From Sporosarcina sp. JAI121 (GTDB taxonomy: Bacteria > Bacillota > Bacilli > Bacillales_A > Planococcaceae), in NCBI RefSeq assembly GCF_013408665.1, contig NZ_JACCCL010000003.1:124001-188000 (forward strand): DNA of 64,000 nucleotides. Direction: 5' to 3'. The notes beneath the pieces are model-generated. The model searched no databases. It was not told the origin of the DNA and was given only the letters and a program-made list of their open reading frames with translations. Made by a program: the position numbers and the translations under genes. Positions 37,052 to 45,272 of this stretch are shown here, piece by piece (positions within the stretch are counted from its first letter, which is position 1; every line of letters starts with the position of its first letter).

Positions 37052-37198
37052 ATGGCAAGGTTTATTGACGATTTAGCTGGAGCTATCTACGATTTCTTTA
37101 CGTTTATTTTTACGAGTATTTGTTATCTTGTCGCTGGGATGTTAATTGTCGGAGTCCCACTCTATCTAATTGCCTTAGTATTTAGTATGTTGAACTAA
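37052..37198 (+). CDS. Very small membrane protein (48 aa)
   Basis: ATG 37052 with TTGGAGGG upstream. MARFIDDLAGAIYDFF followed by a long hydrophobic stretch (IFTSICYLVAGMLIVGVPLYLIALVF) predicts a membrane peptide. Its last codons AAC TAA fall in palindrome P6. Unknown family. Confidence 0.6.
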   Translation: MARFIDDLAGAIYDFFTFIFTSICYLVAGMLIVGVPLYLIALVFSMLN

Positions 37199-37219
37199 CG
37201 GGTAGTTTAGTTCAACAAG
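37189..37219. repeat. Cassette-boundary palindrome P6 (compensated arms)
   Basis: GTTGAACTAA, loop CGGGTAG, TTTAGTTCAAC. Compared with the common TTCAAC/GTTGAA arms, both sides are swapped to TTGAAC/GTTCAA, keeping the pairing. Confidence 0.85.
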
Positions 37220-37310
37220 GCTTTTGGTTTAAATGGTAAAATATGTTTGGAAGGGGTTTTCTAAAACGACATTAGCCATTTTTATCATATTAGCGAATAG
37301 AGGGAGTTAA

Positions 37311-37595
37311 ATGACTAATTTTTTCTTAATACTTATGAGCTTTTTTATTGTAATTGCAAATATTATTGGATTTATATCTTACAAAAAAAAGAAAAATTTA
37401 TATTTTGCTGCTTTTATAATATTGTTATTAGCAGTTTTATTTGGGGCAATCGGTGGAGCATTAGCAGTATTTATTATTCGTGATGCTTTTGCAATATTTT
37501 ATGGTTTGCAACTAGGACAATATCTAATAGTAAATAGTGTCATCGTTTTTTTTATTGCAATTTTAGTAACTGTAATAAAGAAATTTAGGAACTGA
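37311..37595 (+). CDS. Small polytopic membrane protein
   Basis: 94 residues, ATG 37311 with GAGGGAG upstream. Three hydrophobic segments (FLILMSFFIVIANIIGFI, LYFAAFIILLLAVLFGAIGGALAVFI, YLIVNSVIVFFIAILVTVI) separated by a basic KKKKN loop. No known family recognised. Sole gene between P6 and P7. Confidence 0.65.
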   Translation: MTNFFLILMSFFIVIANIIGFISYKKKKNLYFAAFIILLLAVLFGAIGGALAVFIIRDAFAIFYGLQLGQYLIVNSVIVFFIAILVTVIKKFRN

Positions 37596-37613
37596 AGAAT
37601 GTAATTCACGATT

Positions 37614-37646
37614 ATATTCAATTAACAGGGCAGTTTAGCTTATTAA
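37614..37646. repeat. Cassette-boundary palindrome P7
   Basis: TATATTCAATTAACAGGGCAGTTTAGCTTATTAAG; the core is kept but the outer arms are only partly complementary. Confidence 0.65.
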
Positions 37647-37684
37647 GGATTAGTAATAAAATGAAAGAAAAACGAGGTATTAAT

Positions 37685-38317
37685 ATGTTTCTTAATGATT
37701 ATATGAGTGAGAAGTTCCCTAATTTAAAACTAAAACCACCACTTTTTTATAATTGGGATACAGGTATTCGATTTGAGTTGGGCAATCCTGATGATAATGA
37801 TGAAGTAAGTTATATGAAGACTGTCTATCATCGTTCTTTATCTATTTTCAAAAGCCTTCATTCTGTTGATGATGAAATAGTTATAGTAGCAAACGTACAT
37901 CATGATGACGAACAAAATTTATTAAAAAGAAGAAAACTAAAGATATTTAACCATTATATAAAGTCTAAAAATGTCTTATATAGACTGCAACATAAGGTTA
38001 TTCCATATGTCTTTGAAGATGAGTACGACATCTACGACTTTGAAACGCATAGATACACACTTCAATGTAATGTATCGGACGTAAAGTACATTAACTTCAT
38101 AAAAGCAATTTGTAATCACGACATGGATATTAAACCTAAAATATATCATGATGTATTTATTATCAATAAAACCAAAAATACAATTTTTCATATTTACGAT
38201 GACAGAGGTTGTGATGTTTTATCCTTAGACAAAGAGTCTTTAGGTCATTTATATAAAAAATACAACGATTGGATTTTAGATTATGACAGGAGTGCAATTG
38301 ATAAAACATTTCAATAA
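37685..38317 (+). CDS. DUF3885-like protein
   Basis: 210 residues from ATG 37685 (GAGG 8 nt upstream; ATG 37661 is the longer option). The C-terminus IYDDRGCDVLSLDKESLGHLYKKYNDWILDYDR is typical of DUF3885 proteins, which are soluble, cytosolic and without known function, often found in variable or toxin-immunity regions of Bacilli. Many acidic/His residues early on (VANVHHDDEQN). Sole gene between P7 and P8. Confidence 0.7.
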   Translation: MFLNDYMSEKFPNLKLKPPLFYNWDTGIRFELGNPDDNDEVSYMKTVYHRSLSIFKSLHSVDDEIVIVANVHHDDEQNLLKRRKLKIFNHYIKSKNVLYRLQHKVIPYVFEDEYDIYDFETHRYTLQCNVSDVKYINFIKAICNHDMDIKPKIYHDVFIINKTKNTIFHIYDDRGCDVLSLDKESLGHLYKKYNDWILDYDRSAIDKTFQ

Positions 38318-38325
38318 TCGACGTA

Positions 38326-38359
38326 ATTCCTCAACTAAAGGGGCGGGTTAGTTGAAGAG
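38326..38359. repeat. Cassette-boundary palindrome P8
   Basis: CTCAACTAA, loop AGGGGCGGG, TTAGTTGAAGAG; followed by TGTAGTTTAACTTGTGTCC, which also follows P3 and P10. Confidence 0.8.
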
Positions 38360-38403
38360 TGTAGTTTAACTTGTGTCCATACATCTATACTAGCTCCACT
38401 GGC

Positions 38404-38763
38404 ATGAGGCTAATTCAGTTTATGTATATCGTGTTTCTATGGGGGCTGCCCATTCTGTTTACTTGGCGTTCTTTCAGCAAAATGGAAAAAGAGAAACGGC
38501 GCGAGATTAGTAAAGAAATTAAAGCTCCTTTATTTATTTTAGGAGTTGCACCTATAATTATTGGTTTGCTTGTGATTCTTACTGGTTCTGTTTCGGCACC
38601 AGGAATAAAAGTCTTACAACATTCGGGAATTGGTTTAGTGTTTTTTGGTTGGTGTGTAGTGTGGGTGGAAGGATTGGTAAACAGAAATAAAAGTACGGCG
38701 AAAAGTATTGCTATGATCGTAATGTGGATAATTGACATAGTTACTTATATTTATCTGTTTTAA
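38404..38763 (+). CDS. Small polytopic membrane protein
   Basis: 119 residues if started at ATG 38404; ATG 38422 (GAGG 11 nt upstream) is an alternative, and no start has a strong site. Four hydrophobic segments: FMYIVFLWGLPILF, FILGVAPIIIGLLVILTG, IGLVFFGWCVVWVEG, SIAMIVMWIIDIVTYIYLF, with a basic cytosolic stretch KMEKEKRREISKEIK. Family not recognised. First gene after P8. Confidence 0.6.
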   Translation: MRLIQFMYIVFLWGLPILFTWRSFSKMEKEKRREISKEIKAPLFILGVAPIIIGLLVILTGSVSAPGIKVLQHSGIGLVFFGWCVVWVEGLVNRNKSTAKSIAMIVMWIIDIVTYIYLF

Positions 38764-38846
38764 ACATTCGGACACGAGTGTGTAAAAAGCAAGTTCCCTT
38801 TTCACATCATAAATTTAGAACGTTAACGCTTTTTCTTCTTGTACTT

Positions 38847-38876
38847 GGATTAGCTTAATAGCTAATCCTTTTTTTA
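38847..38876 (+). terminator. Terminator before the sigma factor gene
   Basis: GGATTAGCT (38847-38855) and AGCTAATCC form a 9-bp stem around TAAT, followed by seven Ts. Confidence 0.88.
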
Positions 38877-38934
38877 TTGAAATAAGGTGTTTACCTTTTG
38901 GAAGGTTAATCGTTATCTAAGTAGGAGGGGGATT

Positions 38935-39438
38935 ATGGATGAAGAATTAGGGCTTTATTTAGAAAGGAAATTAAAAGGCGTCTATTATGTCTTACTGAAA
39001 ATGGGCGCAAAAAAAGAAGATGCCGAAGATATTTTACAGGAGACAGCATATCGTTTTGTCCAGCTATTAGATGGTGTTGATGAAAGGTATATGGATGCAT
39101 GGCTTTATCGAGTAGCTATCAATTTATTTTATGATGGCTTGAAGAAACAGAAGACATTGGGTCGTTATCTAGCGCTTTTTGAAACTGATGATTTACTTGA
39201 TTTATATACTCCCGAGCAATCCTTGATTGATGGAGAGTTTGAAAAACAAATGAAAATAGCCATGACTAAACTAAGACCAAAAGATACTGAAATTCTGCTT
39301 TTGAAGTATAGTGCAGGATTTTCATTAAAAGACATAGCTCATTTATTAGAAACAACAGATAAATCAATAAAGACTCAGTTGGCAAGGGCAAAAAAACGAT
39401 TACGAAAAATAATTGAGGAGGATACTTATTTTGAGTGA
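38935..39438 (+). CDS. ECF-type RNA polymerase sigma factor
   Basis: 167 residues from ATG 38935 with AGGAGGGGG upstream. Sigma-2 region: GAKKEDAEDILQETAYRFVQLLD and MDAWLYRVAINLFYDGLKK. Sigma-4 region: KLRPKDTEILLLKYSAGFSLKDIAHLLETTDKSIKTQLARAKKRLRK, a helix-turn-helix for the -35 box. Only two sigma domains, as in extracytoplasmic function sigma factors. The partner anti-sigma gene overlaps its 3' end. The pair sits inside the cassette array without a palindrome between it and the previous gene. Confidence 0.88.
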   Translation: MDEELGLYLERKLKGVYYVLLKMGAKKEDAEDILQETAYRFVQLLDGVDERYMDAWLYRVAINLFYDGLKKQKTLGRYLALFETDDLLDLYTPEQSLIDGEFEKQMKIAMTKLRPKDTEILLLKYSAGFSLKDIAHLLETTDKSIKTQLARAKKRLRKIIEEDTYFE

Positions 39439-40345
39439 AAAATCTATTTTTGATCCAAAGGATACATATCAACCAACAATAAAAAAAGCAAAGAAAAAGT
39501 CTTTGAAACGGACAATTTTGGTTTCAATAGCTGTGACATTAACTACAGTAATAGTAGGAGTAGTTATTTTTTTAGCAGCGCATCTTTACATGCAAAAAAC
39601 GATGACCGATTATTATAATTTGCAAGTGAGTAAATCAATAGTACGTGGAGCAAATATTACTTTAGATAATGGTGGAGCAAGCAGCTATGGTATTGAATCG
39701 GCGATTACACAAGATCAGTATAGAAAAAACATTGACGGCATCCCGTATACTTGGTATAACGAACAAACTCTTTATAAAATTTATGACAAACCGACTACAT
39801 TACTTGATACAAGAATAACATCGTTTGATGGTGAGCAATATTATCGGAATGGTCAACGAGTGATGAACTTCTTATATCCTCGAATGAAAAGTTCAAATGA
39901 TGACATTGCCCTGCTAACCTCGCTAGATAGTAAAGACAAAATCGAAGTAGCGATTTCTTTCAAAGAAGAACTACCTGTAGATAAGATGTTGGAAGTTTTC
40001 CCAACAGCACAGTGGGCTTGGGTTATTGATCCGATGAATAGAGATTCATTCGACAGCTCGTTGAAAGAAATAGGTTCTGATTATGTTAGCTATGTTATTA
40101 GCGAATATGCTTATGGTTTTTCAATTCAGCCAGAAAGCACAATTGAACAAAACGTGGAAGAATTTAAACAAGGATTGCAAAGATTATCCGAAGAACAAAA
40201 TAACGAAGAGCGATTGTTAGAAAAAATACAAGGTGAGCTACAAGTGGGAGGAATTGTTATAACAGGTACCGTGGAAGAAATATTACCAATGATGGAACAA
40301 GAACAAGTTAATTATGTAAGTGTTGGTGTTATTATTCCTCAATAA
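39431..40345 (+). CDS. Membrane anti-sigma factor
   Basis: 304 residues from TTG 39431 (GGAGG 9 nt upstream), overlapping the sigma gene by 8 nt. Basic cytosolic head (KKAKKKSLKRT), one membrane segment (ILVSIAVTLTTVIVGVVIFLAA), then a large outer domain. This layout and sequence resemble the sigma factor regulator N- and C-terminal domains (PF13800/PF13791-like) of Bacillus anti-sigma proteins. It should hold the ECF sigma factor at the membrane until an envelope signal arrives. Confidence 0.78.
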   Translation: MSEKSIFDPKDTYQPTIKKAKKKSLKRTILVSIAVTLTTVIVGVVIFLAAHLYMQKTMTDYYNLQVSKSIVRGANITLDNGGASSYGIESAITQDQYRKNIDGIPYTWYNEQTLYKIYDKPTTLLDTRITSFDGEQYYRNGQRVMNFLYPRMKSSNDDIALLTSLDSKDKIEVAISFKEELPVDKMLEVFPTAQWAWVIDPMNRDSFDSSLKEIGSDYVSYVISEYAYGFSIQPESTIEQNVEEFKQGLQRLSEEQNNEERLLEKIQGELQVGGIVITGTVEEILPMMEQEQVNYVSVGVIIPQ

Positions 40346-40361
40346 TGAATGAAGCTTTATT

Positions 40362-40395
40362 CTTATTCAACTAACGGGGCAGTTTAGTTGAGTAA
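40362..40395. repeat. Cassette-boundary palindrome P9
   Basis: CTTATTCAACTAAC, loop GGGGCAG, TTTAGTTGAGTAA; nearly perfect pairing. Confidence 0.88.
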
Positions 40396-40422
40396 AAAAA
40401 ATGAATTGGAGGTCGAACAGAT

Positions 40423-40668
40423 ATGAAACGAGAGGGAATTGTTAAATGGTTTAAAGAAGAAAAGGGTTATGGTCGTATTATGCTTGACGGTGAGGATGGA
40501 AATCATGTTTTTGTTCATTTCAGTTCGATTTTACCTGATAAAGAAAGATTTCCGAATGGATTCATATTCCTTAAACAAGGTCAAAAAGTATCCTTTGATT
40601 TAATTGAAAACCCAAATTCTACTGACCAAAAGCAAGTTGCAGAAAATGTAATCATTATCTCTGACTAA
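40423..40668 (+). CDS. Cold-shock domain protein
   Basis: 81 residues, ATG 40423 with GGAGG at about 40409. GIVKWFKEEKGYGRIM carries the RNP1-like motif (GYGRI in place of GYGFI) and HVFVHFSSI the RNP2 motif of the OB-fold cold-shock domain; the spacing is slightly longer than in CspA-type proteins (about 66 residues). Binds single-stranded RNA/DNA as an RNA chaperone. Sole gene between P9 and P10. Confidence 0.85.
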   Translation: MKREGIVKWFKEEKGYGRIMLDGEDGNHVFVHFSSILPDKERFPNGFIFLKQGQKVSFDLIENPNSTDQKQVAENVIIISD

Positions 40669-40674
40669 AAAATT

Positions 40675-40754
40675 CTTCTTCAACTAAAGGTGCAGGTTAG
40701 TTGAAGAGTGTTGTTTAACTTTAGTTCAACAATCGGGCCATTTAATTGAATAAG
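40675..40754. repeat. Cassette-boundary palindrome P10 plus second half-site
   Basis: CTTCTTCAACTAA, loop AGGTGCAGG, TTAGTTGAAGAG (40675-40708), then GTTCAACAATCGGGCC with ATTTAATTGAATAAG (40722-40754). Same two-part layout as P3. Confidence 0.88.
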
Positions 40755-40761
40755 ATTACAC

Positions 40762-40801
40762 AAAAAGTCGATTTCCCAACGTATAGGAAATCGACTTTTT
40801 T
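40762..40801 (+). terminator. Terminator after P10
   Basis: AAAAAGTCGATTTCC pairs perfectly with GGAAATCGACTTTTT. Near-identical hairpin at 51021-51056. Confidence 0.9.
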
Positions 40802-40875
40802 AGATTAAATTTTTGCCCAATTATAAAAGCTTAACTTTAAGTTCCTTCGATGAATTTAAAAAATACCGTTGACTA

Positions 40876-40929
40876 TTCAGTTGAACTGTATTACATTGTT
40901 ACAAAGTCAAACTATATAGTTGAACTGAA
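40876..40929. promoter_or_regulatory. Candidate PadR operator repeats
   Basis: AGTTGAACTG occurs at 40879-40888 and 40918-40927, each within a short imperfect palindrome (TTCAGTTGAACTG and TATAGTTGAACTGAA), immediately before the padR-like gene. Autoregulation is inferred. Confidence 0.5.
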
Positions 40930-40943
40930 TAAGGGGTGAGAAT

Positions 40944-41261
40944 ATGAAACATAAATTATTGCCGTTGTCTGAAACCATGCATTATATTTTATTAGCCCTA
41001 CGTGAACCACTCCATGGCTATGCTGTAATGCAGAAGATAGAAAAAATAAGTAATGGTACTGTTATTTTAGCTGCTGGTACATTATACGGTGCTATTGAAA
41101 ACTTGAATAAACATGGTTGGATTGAACCTGTTGGAAATTCGGGTCGGAGAAAAATTTATATGATAACTACAGAAGGAAGCGCCATTTTGAAAATGGAACA
41201 AGAAAGGCTATCGCATATTTTATCATTGTACGAAGGGAGTGAATCAAATGAAGAAGTTTAA
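40944..41261 (+). CDS. PadR-family transcriptional regulator
   Basis: 105 residues. LLPLSETMHYILLALREPLHGYAVMQKIEKISNGTVILAAGTLYGAIENLNKHGWIEPVGNSGRRKIYMITTEG is the full PadR winged helix, without a long C-terminal dimerisation domain. PadR proteins repress transport or stress genes; here it is fused in an operon with a DUF2812 membrane protein (overlap 14 nt), a common pairing in Firmicutes. AAGGGGTGAG precedes ATG. Confidence 0.88.
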   Translation: MKHKLLPLSETMHYILLALREPLHGYAVMQKIEKISNGTVILAAGTLYGAIENLNKHGWIEPVGNSGRRKIYMITTEGSAILKMEQERLSHILSLYEGSESNEEV

Positions 41262-41817
41262 CGTATTTTTTAATTTTGAAAAAGAAGAGCAATGGCTGAA
41301 CGAGCAATTACAAAAAGGCTATCGCTGTACAAATATTAGTGGATTAGGAATATACACTTTCAAAAAAACTGACAAAAGATTTGTTATGCGACTTGATTAT
41401 CAAGATTATTTACCAAAGAAAAAGTTCGAGGAATATAAAGGGATTTATGAAGATTTTGGTTGGATCTATATAAAAGGGTACTGGCTGGGTGGAATACGGT
41501 ATTGGCAAAAAGAAGAGGATGATCAAAATGAAATCTTTTCGGATCGCCAATCAAAGGGTAATTATTATAAAAGATTAATGGGTTATTCATTTGCGTTGGG
41601 TATGCTGTGTTTGGTTTATTCTTATATGCTCTACAAAGATCATTCGGGATTATATTTTGAAGGTCTTTGGAGTATGAAAGGTGCATTATTTTGGAAAGCA
41701 TTCTTATTTGAAACTCCATTTGTCCTTTTGAAGTTGCTTCCCGCCTTACTGGTTGTGTTCTTTGGTAGCAGTTTTTATAAAGCTTATCGAAAGTATTCAA
41801 TGTTAAAAGAAAAATAA
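41248..41817 (+). CDS. DUF2812 membrane protein
   Basis: 189 residues from ATG 41248 (GAAGGGAG 9 nt upstream). N-terminal soluble DUF2812 module (FNFEKEEQWLNEQLQKGYRC, FKKTDKRFVMRLDYQDYLP, GWIYIKGYWLGGIRYWQK), then two hydrophobic segments (YSFALGMLCLVYSYMLY, LLKLLPALLVVFFGSSFY). Paired with the PadR regulator that likely controls it. Molecular function unknown. Confidence 0.78.
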   Translation: MKKFNVFFNFEKEEQWLNEQLQKGYRCTNISGLGIYTFKKTDKRFVMRLDYQDYLPKKKFEEYKGIYEDFGWIYIKGYWLGGIRYWQKEEDDQNEIFSDRQSKGNYYKRLMGYSFALGMLCLVYSYMLYKDHSGLYFEGLWSMKGALFWKAFLFETPFVLLKLLPALLVVFFGSSFYKAYRKYSMLKEK

Positions 41818-41880
41818 TATGTTAGGGAGTTAAGTATGAACTTTTTTAATCCAAAGAAGTAATTGAGGATAATGTATCTA

Positions 41881-41968
41881 CCACAATCGGGTGCTTTAGT
41901 GAAAATTCGGCTGCTCCTTCCATGGCAGCTTTTTCTTTTTGAATTAAAGCACCCTATCGTTGAATAAG
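41881..41968. repeat. Cassette-boundary element P11 (degenerate)
   Basis: CACAATCGGGTGCTTTAGTGAAA (type A), terminator, then TTTTTGAATTAAAGCACCCTATCGTTGAATAAG. GGGTGCTTTA at the left is the reverse complement of part of the right half (TAAAGCACCC), so the whole element is also a long palindrome. Confidence 0.7.
41909..41936 (+). terminator. Cassette terminator inside P11
   Basis: GGCTGC ... GGCAGC hairpin followed by TTTTTC; same family as 35571 and 43042. Confidence 0.75.
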
Positions 41969-42048
41969 AAAGTATAGTAGACTAAATTAACTGAACAATC
42001 CATTTTTTGATAACCGATTAAATTTATGGGTTTTAAGGAGAGAGTAAG

Positions 42049-42990
42049 ATGAAAATAGCAACAATATCGCAAGTAAGTTTATCAACGTCAAGATGTATAG
42101 GTGTAAGCTTCTTATTACTCTCAGCCTTACTCGTATCTATTAGCCAGGTATATTATGCAAATCAAGTTCAGGGCGTACATCCCTTTTTATTCACAGGTGT
42201 AAGCTTTTTTATTACAGCAATAATTTTCAATGTGATTGCATTGAAACAACGAGGAGGACGGTTCAATATTTCGGTGCAGAAATACTCTAATGATTTAGTA
42301 AAGTTGAATGTTAGTTCTGTTTTGGCGTTCATGGGATTTTATTATGCATTGAAATTTATCGAACCTGCAATCGTAAGTTCGCTTGAGATGGGGGTCGGCC
42401 CCTTTTTTGTAATTGTTGTAACCGCAATAATTACAAAGAAAAAGATACGAGCGACACGAGCACAGTGGATAATTACAATCGGCACGTTCGCAGCCAGTTT
42501 ATTGTTAATGATGACAGCATTGCTTGGGCTATCTGGTGTGAAGGTAACAAATAATACTGACTTTGTTTATGGTATCACTGCCTCCGTTTTATGTGGATTA
42601 GGTGCCGTGTTATGTACGATTTATTCGAAAAGATTAAGTAATGCAGGTTGGACAAGCTCGTCTATTTTAGCGCATCGTTTTTACGGTATTGTCGTTATTT
42701 CATTTTTGATGACGTACGATATTTTGCCAACGTATTTGATGGCAAATATAGATTGGATTATACTTGTAACAATTTTCGGTGTAGCGATTCCAACATTTTT
42801 GTTGCAAAAAGGTATTCAATATTGTGAACCGTTTGTTGTCATGATGTCCATCTGTTTTATACCTGCTTTCACATTTGTTTTCCAACTTGCCGATCCGCGT
42901 ATAGAGTGGTCTACAACTTCATTGATTGGTGTTTTAATGCTATTTACATTAGGCGTTGCGAGTATTTTTTCGGAAAACAAATCGCAGTAA
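42049..42990 (+). CDS. EamA/DMT-family transporter
   Basis: 313 residues with ten hydrophobic segments arranged as two EamA halves: the first ends near LKFIEPAIVSSLEMGVGPFFVIVVTAII, the second near GVAIPTFLLQKGIQYCEPFVVMMSICFIPAFTFVFQL. Drug/metabolite superfamily exporter; substrate unknown. AAGGAGAG before ATG 42049. Sole gene between P11 and P12. Confidence 0.8.
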   Translation: MKIATISQVSLSTSRCIGVSFLLLSALLVSISQVYYANQVQGVHPFLFTGVSFFITAIIFNVIALKQRGGRFNISVQKYSNDLVKLNVSSVLAFMGFYYALKFIEPAIVSSLEMGVGPFFVIVVTAIITKKKIRATRAQWIITIGTFAASLLLMMTALLGLSGVKVTNNTDFVYGITASVLCGLGAVLCTIYSKRLSNAGWTSSSILAHRFYGIVVISFLMTYDILPTYLMANIDWIILVTIFGVAIPTFLLQKGIQYCEPFVVMMSICFIPAFTFVFQLADPRIEWSTTSLIGVLMLFTLGVASIFSENKSQ

Positions 42991-43041
42991 TATTCGATAG
43001 TTAACTGGTGTCATGTATACCTGTTGTATATGGAGTGATTC

Positions 43042-43066
43042 GGCTGCCTTTCATGACAGCTTTTTC
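43042..43066 (+). terminator. Cassette terminator before P12
   Basis: GGCTGCCTTTCATGACAGC hairpin then TTTTTC; third copy of this terminator type. Confidence 0.65.
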
Positions 43067-43100
43067 TTCCTGAACTAAAGGGGCAGGTTAGTTGAAGAAG
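43066..43100. repeat. Cassette-boundary palindrome P12
   Basis: CTTCCTGAACTAA, loop AGGGGCAGG, TTAGTTGAAGAAG. Confidence 0.88.
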
Positions 43101-43153
43101 GAAAATATGTTTAATAAGGCGGACTAATTCAATATAGAAAGCGGGTGATACTA

Positions 43154-43750
43154 ATGATTATTTGGATAAATGGAGCATTTGGTTCTGGGAAAACTCAGGC
43201 TTCATACGAATTAAAAAGAAGGATTCCCAATTCCCTTGTCTATGATCCAGAAAATATAGGTTTTTTTATTAACAGGAATATACCCAAAGAAATTAGAAAA
43301 GGTGATTTCCAAGATTATAGTATCTGGCGAGAGTTAAATTACATTACTTTAAAATACATAGATAGTGAATATGACGGGGTTATCATTGTTCCAATGACCT
43401 TGGTGAATCCACAGTATTTTGAAGAAATTGTAGGGAAATTAAGAGATGATGGAGTGATTGTCAATCATTTTGTACTTTGGGCTTCTAAAGGAACATTACA
43501 AAAGAGGTTACGAAGCAGAGGGGAGAGAAAAAATTCATGGGGTGAAAAACAAATAGAGAGATGTATTCAAGGGTTATCAAAGAATATATTTAAACATCGA
43601 ATAGAAACTGATAAATTGACAGTGGAAAGTGTAGTGGAAACAATTGCATCCATGTTAGACATTCAGTTACTCGATGACAACAGAAATAAATTCAAGAAGA
43701 GATTGGACAGAATTAAAACACAAATAAAACAGATACGATTTATAAATTAA
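43154..43750 (+). CDS. tmrB: TmrB-like tunicamycin resistance ATP-binding protein
   Basis: 198 residues from ATG 43154 (GGGTG upstream). MIIWINGAFGSGKTQASYELKRR is the Walker A P-loop as in Bacillus subtilis TmrB; YDPENIGFFI, PMTLVNPQYFEEIVGKLR, VLWASKGTLQKRLRSRGERKNSW (Arg-rich lid) and QIERCIQGL follow TmrB in order, and the basic amphipathic C-terminus (KKRLDRIKTQIKQIRFIN) fits its membrane association. TmrB binds tunicamycin and protects cells. Antibiotic-resistance-type cargo in a single-gene unit between P12 and P13. Confidence 0.85.
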   Translation: MIIWINGAFGSGKTQASYELKRRIPNSLVYDPENIGFFINRNIPKEIRKGDFQDYSIWRELNYITLKYIDSEYDGVIIVPMTLVNPQYFEEIVGKLRDDGVIVNHFVLWASKGTLQKRLRSRGERKNSWGEKQIERCIQGLSKNIFKHRIETDKLTVESVVETIASMLDIQLLDDNRNKFKKRLDRIKTQIKQIRFIN

Positions 43751-43760
43751 ATAGGTAACT

Positions 43761-43789
43761 TTCTTCAATTAACAAGTGCTTGAGTCAAG
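43761..43789. repeat. Cassette-boundary element P13 (half-site)
   Basis: TTCTTCAATTAACAAGTGCTTGAGTCAAG; type A-like half followed by a terminator. Confidence 0.6.
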
Positions 43790-43791
43790 GA

Positions 43792-43822
43792 GAGCAATGT
43801 CCTTTAAGACGTTGCTCCTTTA
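43792..43822 (+). terminator. Terminator after the tmrB cassette
   Basis: GAGCAATGTC (43792-43801) pairs with GACGTTGCTC (43808-43817), one G-T pair, then CTTTACATTT. Confidence 0.68.
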
Positions 43823-43892
43823 CATTTAAAAGTACTTCTGATAATACTCAATCCTTAGCCTTCCGCTTAATTGAGCGTATATCCTCGCACTA

Positions 43893-44579
43893 TCACAAAT
43901 CGGTTTCTAGTGTTTGAATAAAATCCTCAATATCAGTTAACTCGATTCCTTTGGTCTGATATTTCTCAAGCATTTTATTCAACAGGTCTTTTTTTACGGA
44001 AAATATGGAATCATCCAATACAATAACGCGATAACCTCTGTTTATGCCGCCCAAAGCTGTTTTGTAAACACAACTACTGGCATCTGCACCAACAATGTAA
44101 AGGGTATCAATCTCGTTTTTTATGAGATGATTTTCAAAAAATTCTACAGAAAAAGCATCAGTGCGGAGCTTGCTAAAAATGTTACCCGATTGAATGGATA
44201 ATTCATTATATAAGTCTGCTCCATCACTATCGGCCTGATACATACCATTAGTAATCAATGAATCCAAAGGGTTTCCCGTAAACTCTTGCTTGGTGTAAAT
44301 AATCTCCATTTTAGAGTCATTGGCATATTCGATAGCTGTATTGATGTTAGCCATTAACGGTTCCGTGTTGCCGTATTCGGAGATGCCCAAAGTGTCATTT
44401 TGGATATCTAATACCAGAAGTGCGCTTTGGGGGCTATCATATTTGGCGATTGAATCCCCCTTTGTAGCACTCGACAAATATACCAATCGTAAGGTAATAA
44501 TTCCGAAACAAAGTACCAATATTCCACTAATGCTAATGAGTATCATACGAAAATTGCTCCCCTTATTCTTTGTTTTCAT
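43893..44579 (-). CDS. Membrane-anchored isochorismatase-like hydrolase
   Basis: 228 residues from ATG 44579 (GAGGTG 6 nt upstream). One N-terminal membrane segment (MILISISGILVLCFGIITLRLVY) followed by a cysteine-hydrolase (isochorismatase) domain: catalytic Asp in LLVLDIQND, Lys in FSKLRTDAF, Cys in VGADASSCVYKTALG. The anchor would place the enzyme outside the cell, unusual for this family. One of only two array genes on the minus strand; 16 bp downstream of the regulator at 44596. Confidence 0.78.
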   Translation of the reverse strand: MKTKNKGSNFRMILISISGILVLCFGIITLRLVYLSSATKGDSIAKYDSPQSALLVLDIQNDTLGISEYGNTEPLMANINTAIEYANDSKMEIIYTKQEFTGNPLDSLITNGMYQADSDGADLYNELSIQSGNIFSKLRTDAFSVEFFENHLIKNEIDTLYIVGADASSCVYKTALGGINRGYRVIVLDDSIFSVKKDLLNKMLEKYQTKGIELTDIEDFIQTLETDL

Positions 44580-44595
44580 AACAGTCACCTCTTAT

Positions 44596-45144
44596 TTATT
44601 TATCGTTTGGGGGTGTAATAATAGTTGCGAGAATATGCATACTTTGTTCCTCGACCAAAGCGTTTCTTGTTTGATAAGGAGCAATTATTTCTTTCAATTT
44701 ATTTCCGATACCTACCATTTCTTCGACAGTTGCATAGATTGGAATTGCGCTGAAACCCGAACCATCCTCAACAATATTAATAGAAGACTTTTCAGCATAA
44801 TTTTGAAACTCTTTCATCAATACAATGATAAAGTTCGTAAACAACTTAAAGTATGCTTCACCATCATTCTGCTCAACGATAGATTGGTTGACATTAAGAA
44901 AGCTCTCATTCAATGCGTAAACTTTCTCCTTTACGGCACGGACTTTATTTTCTGCAATAATCTTTAAAACCCCGCTTTCTACCAAACGATTTAATGTGCG
45001 ATAGAGCGTGGCCTGAGGGATATCGTATTGTGATGCTAATAAATCTTTTGCTGTACACTCACCTTTTTCTTGAATAGAAAGTATGATTTGACTTTTAACT
45101 GGGTTGACAATGCAGTCCATTATTTCTTTAATGCTAATATCCAT
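44596..45144 (-). CDS. Winged-helix transcriptional regulator (ArsR/HTH_20-like)
   Basis: 182 residues from ATG 45144 (GGAGG 11 nt upstream; GTG 45156 is possible). Winged helix: EIMDCIVNPVKSQIILSIQEKGECTAKDLLASQYDIPQATLYRTLNRLVESGVLKI, then a C-terminal helical domain of about 110 residues likely for dimerisation or effector binding. It is first in a two-gene minus operon with the isochorismatase-like protein and probably regulates it. Confidence 0.75.
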   Translation of the reverse strand: MDISIKEIMDCIVNPVKSQIILSIQEKGECTAKDLLASQYDIPQATLYRTLNRLVESGVLKIIAENKVRAVKEKVYALNESFLNVNQSIVEQNDGEAYFKLFTNFIIVLMKEFQNYAEKSSINIVEDGSGFSAIPIYATVEEMVGIGNKLKEIIAPYQTRNALVEEQSMHILATIITPPNDK

Positions 45145-45272
45145 TTCGATAATCACCTCCCACTATTATCTATATGATTACATTCTCGTGTTGATAATAT
45201 AAAAGTGAATAGTTTTTTACTTAGACATAACTTTCCATGGGGAGTAACGGGTTTAACGTTCTTTTGGTGAAT

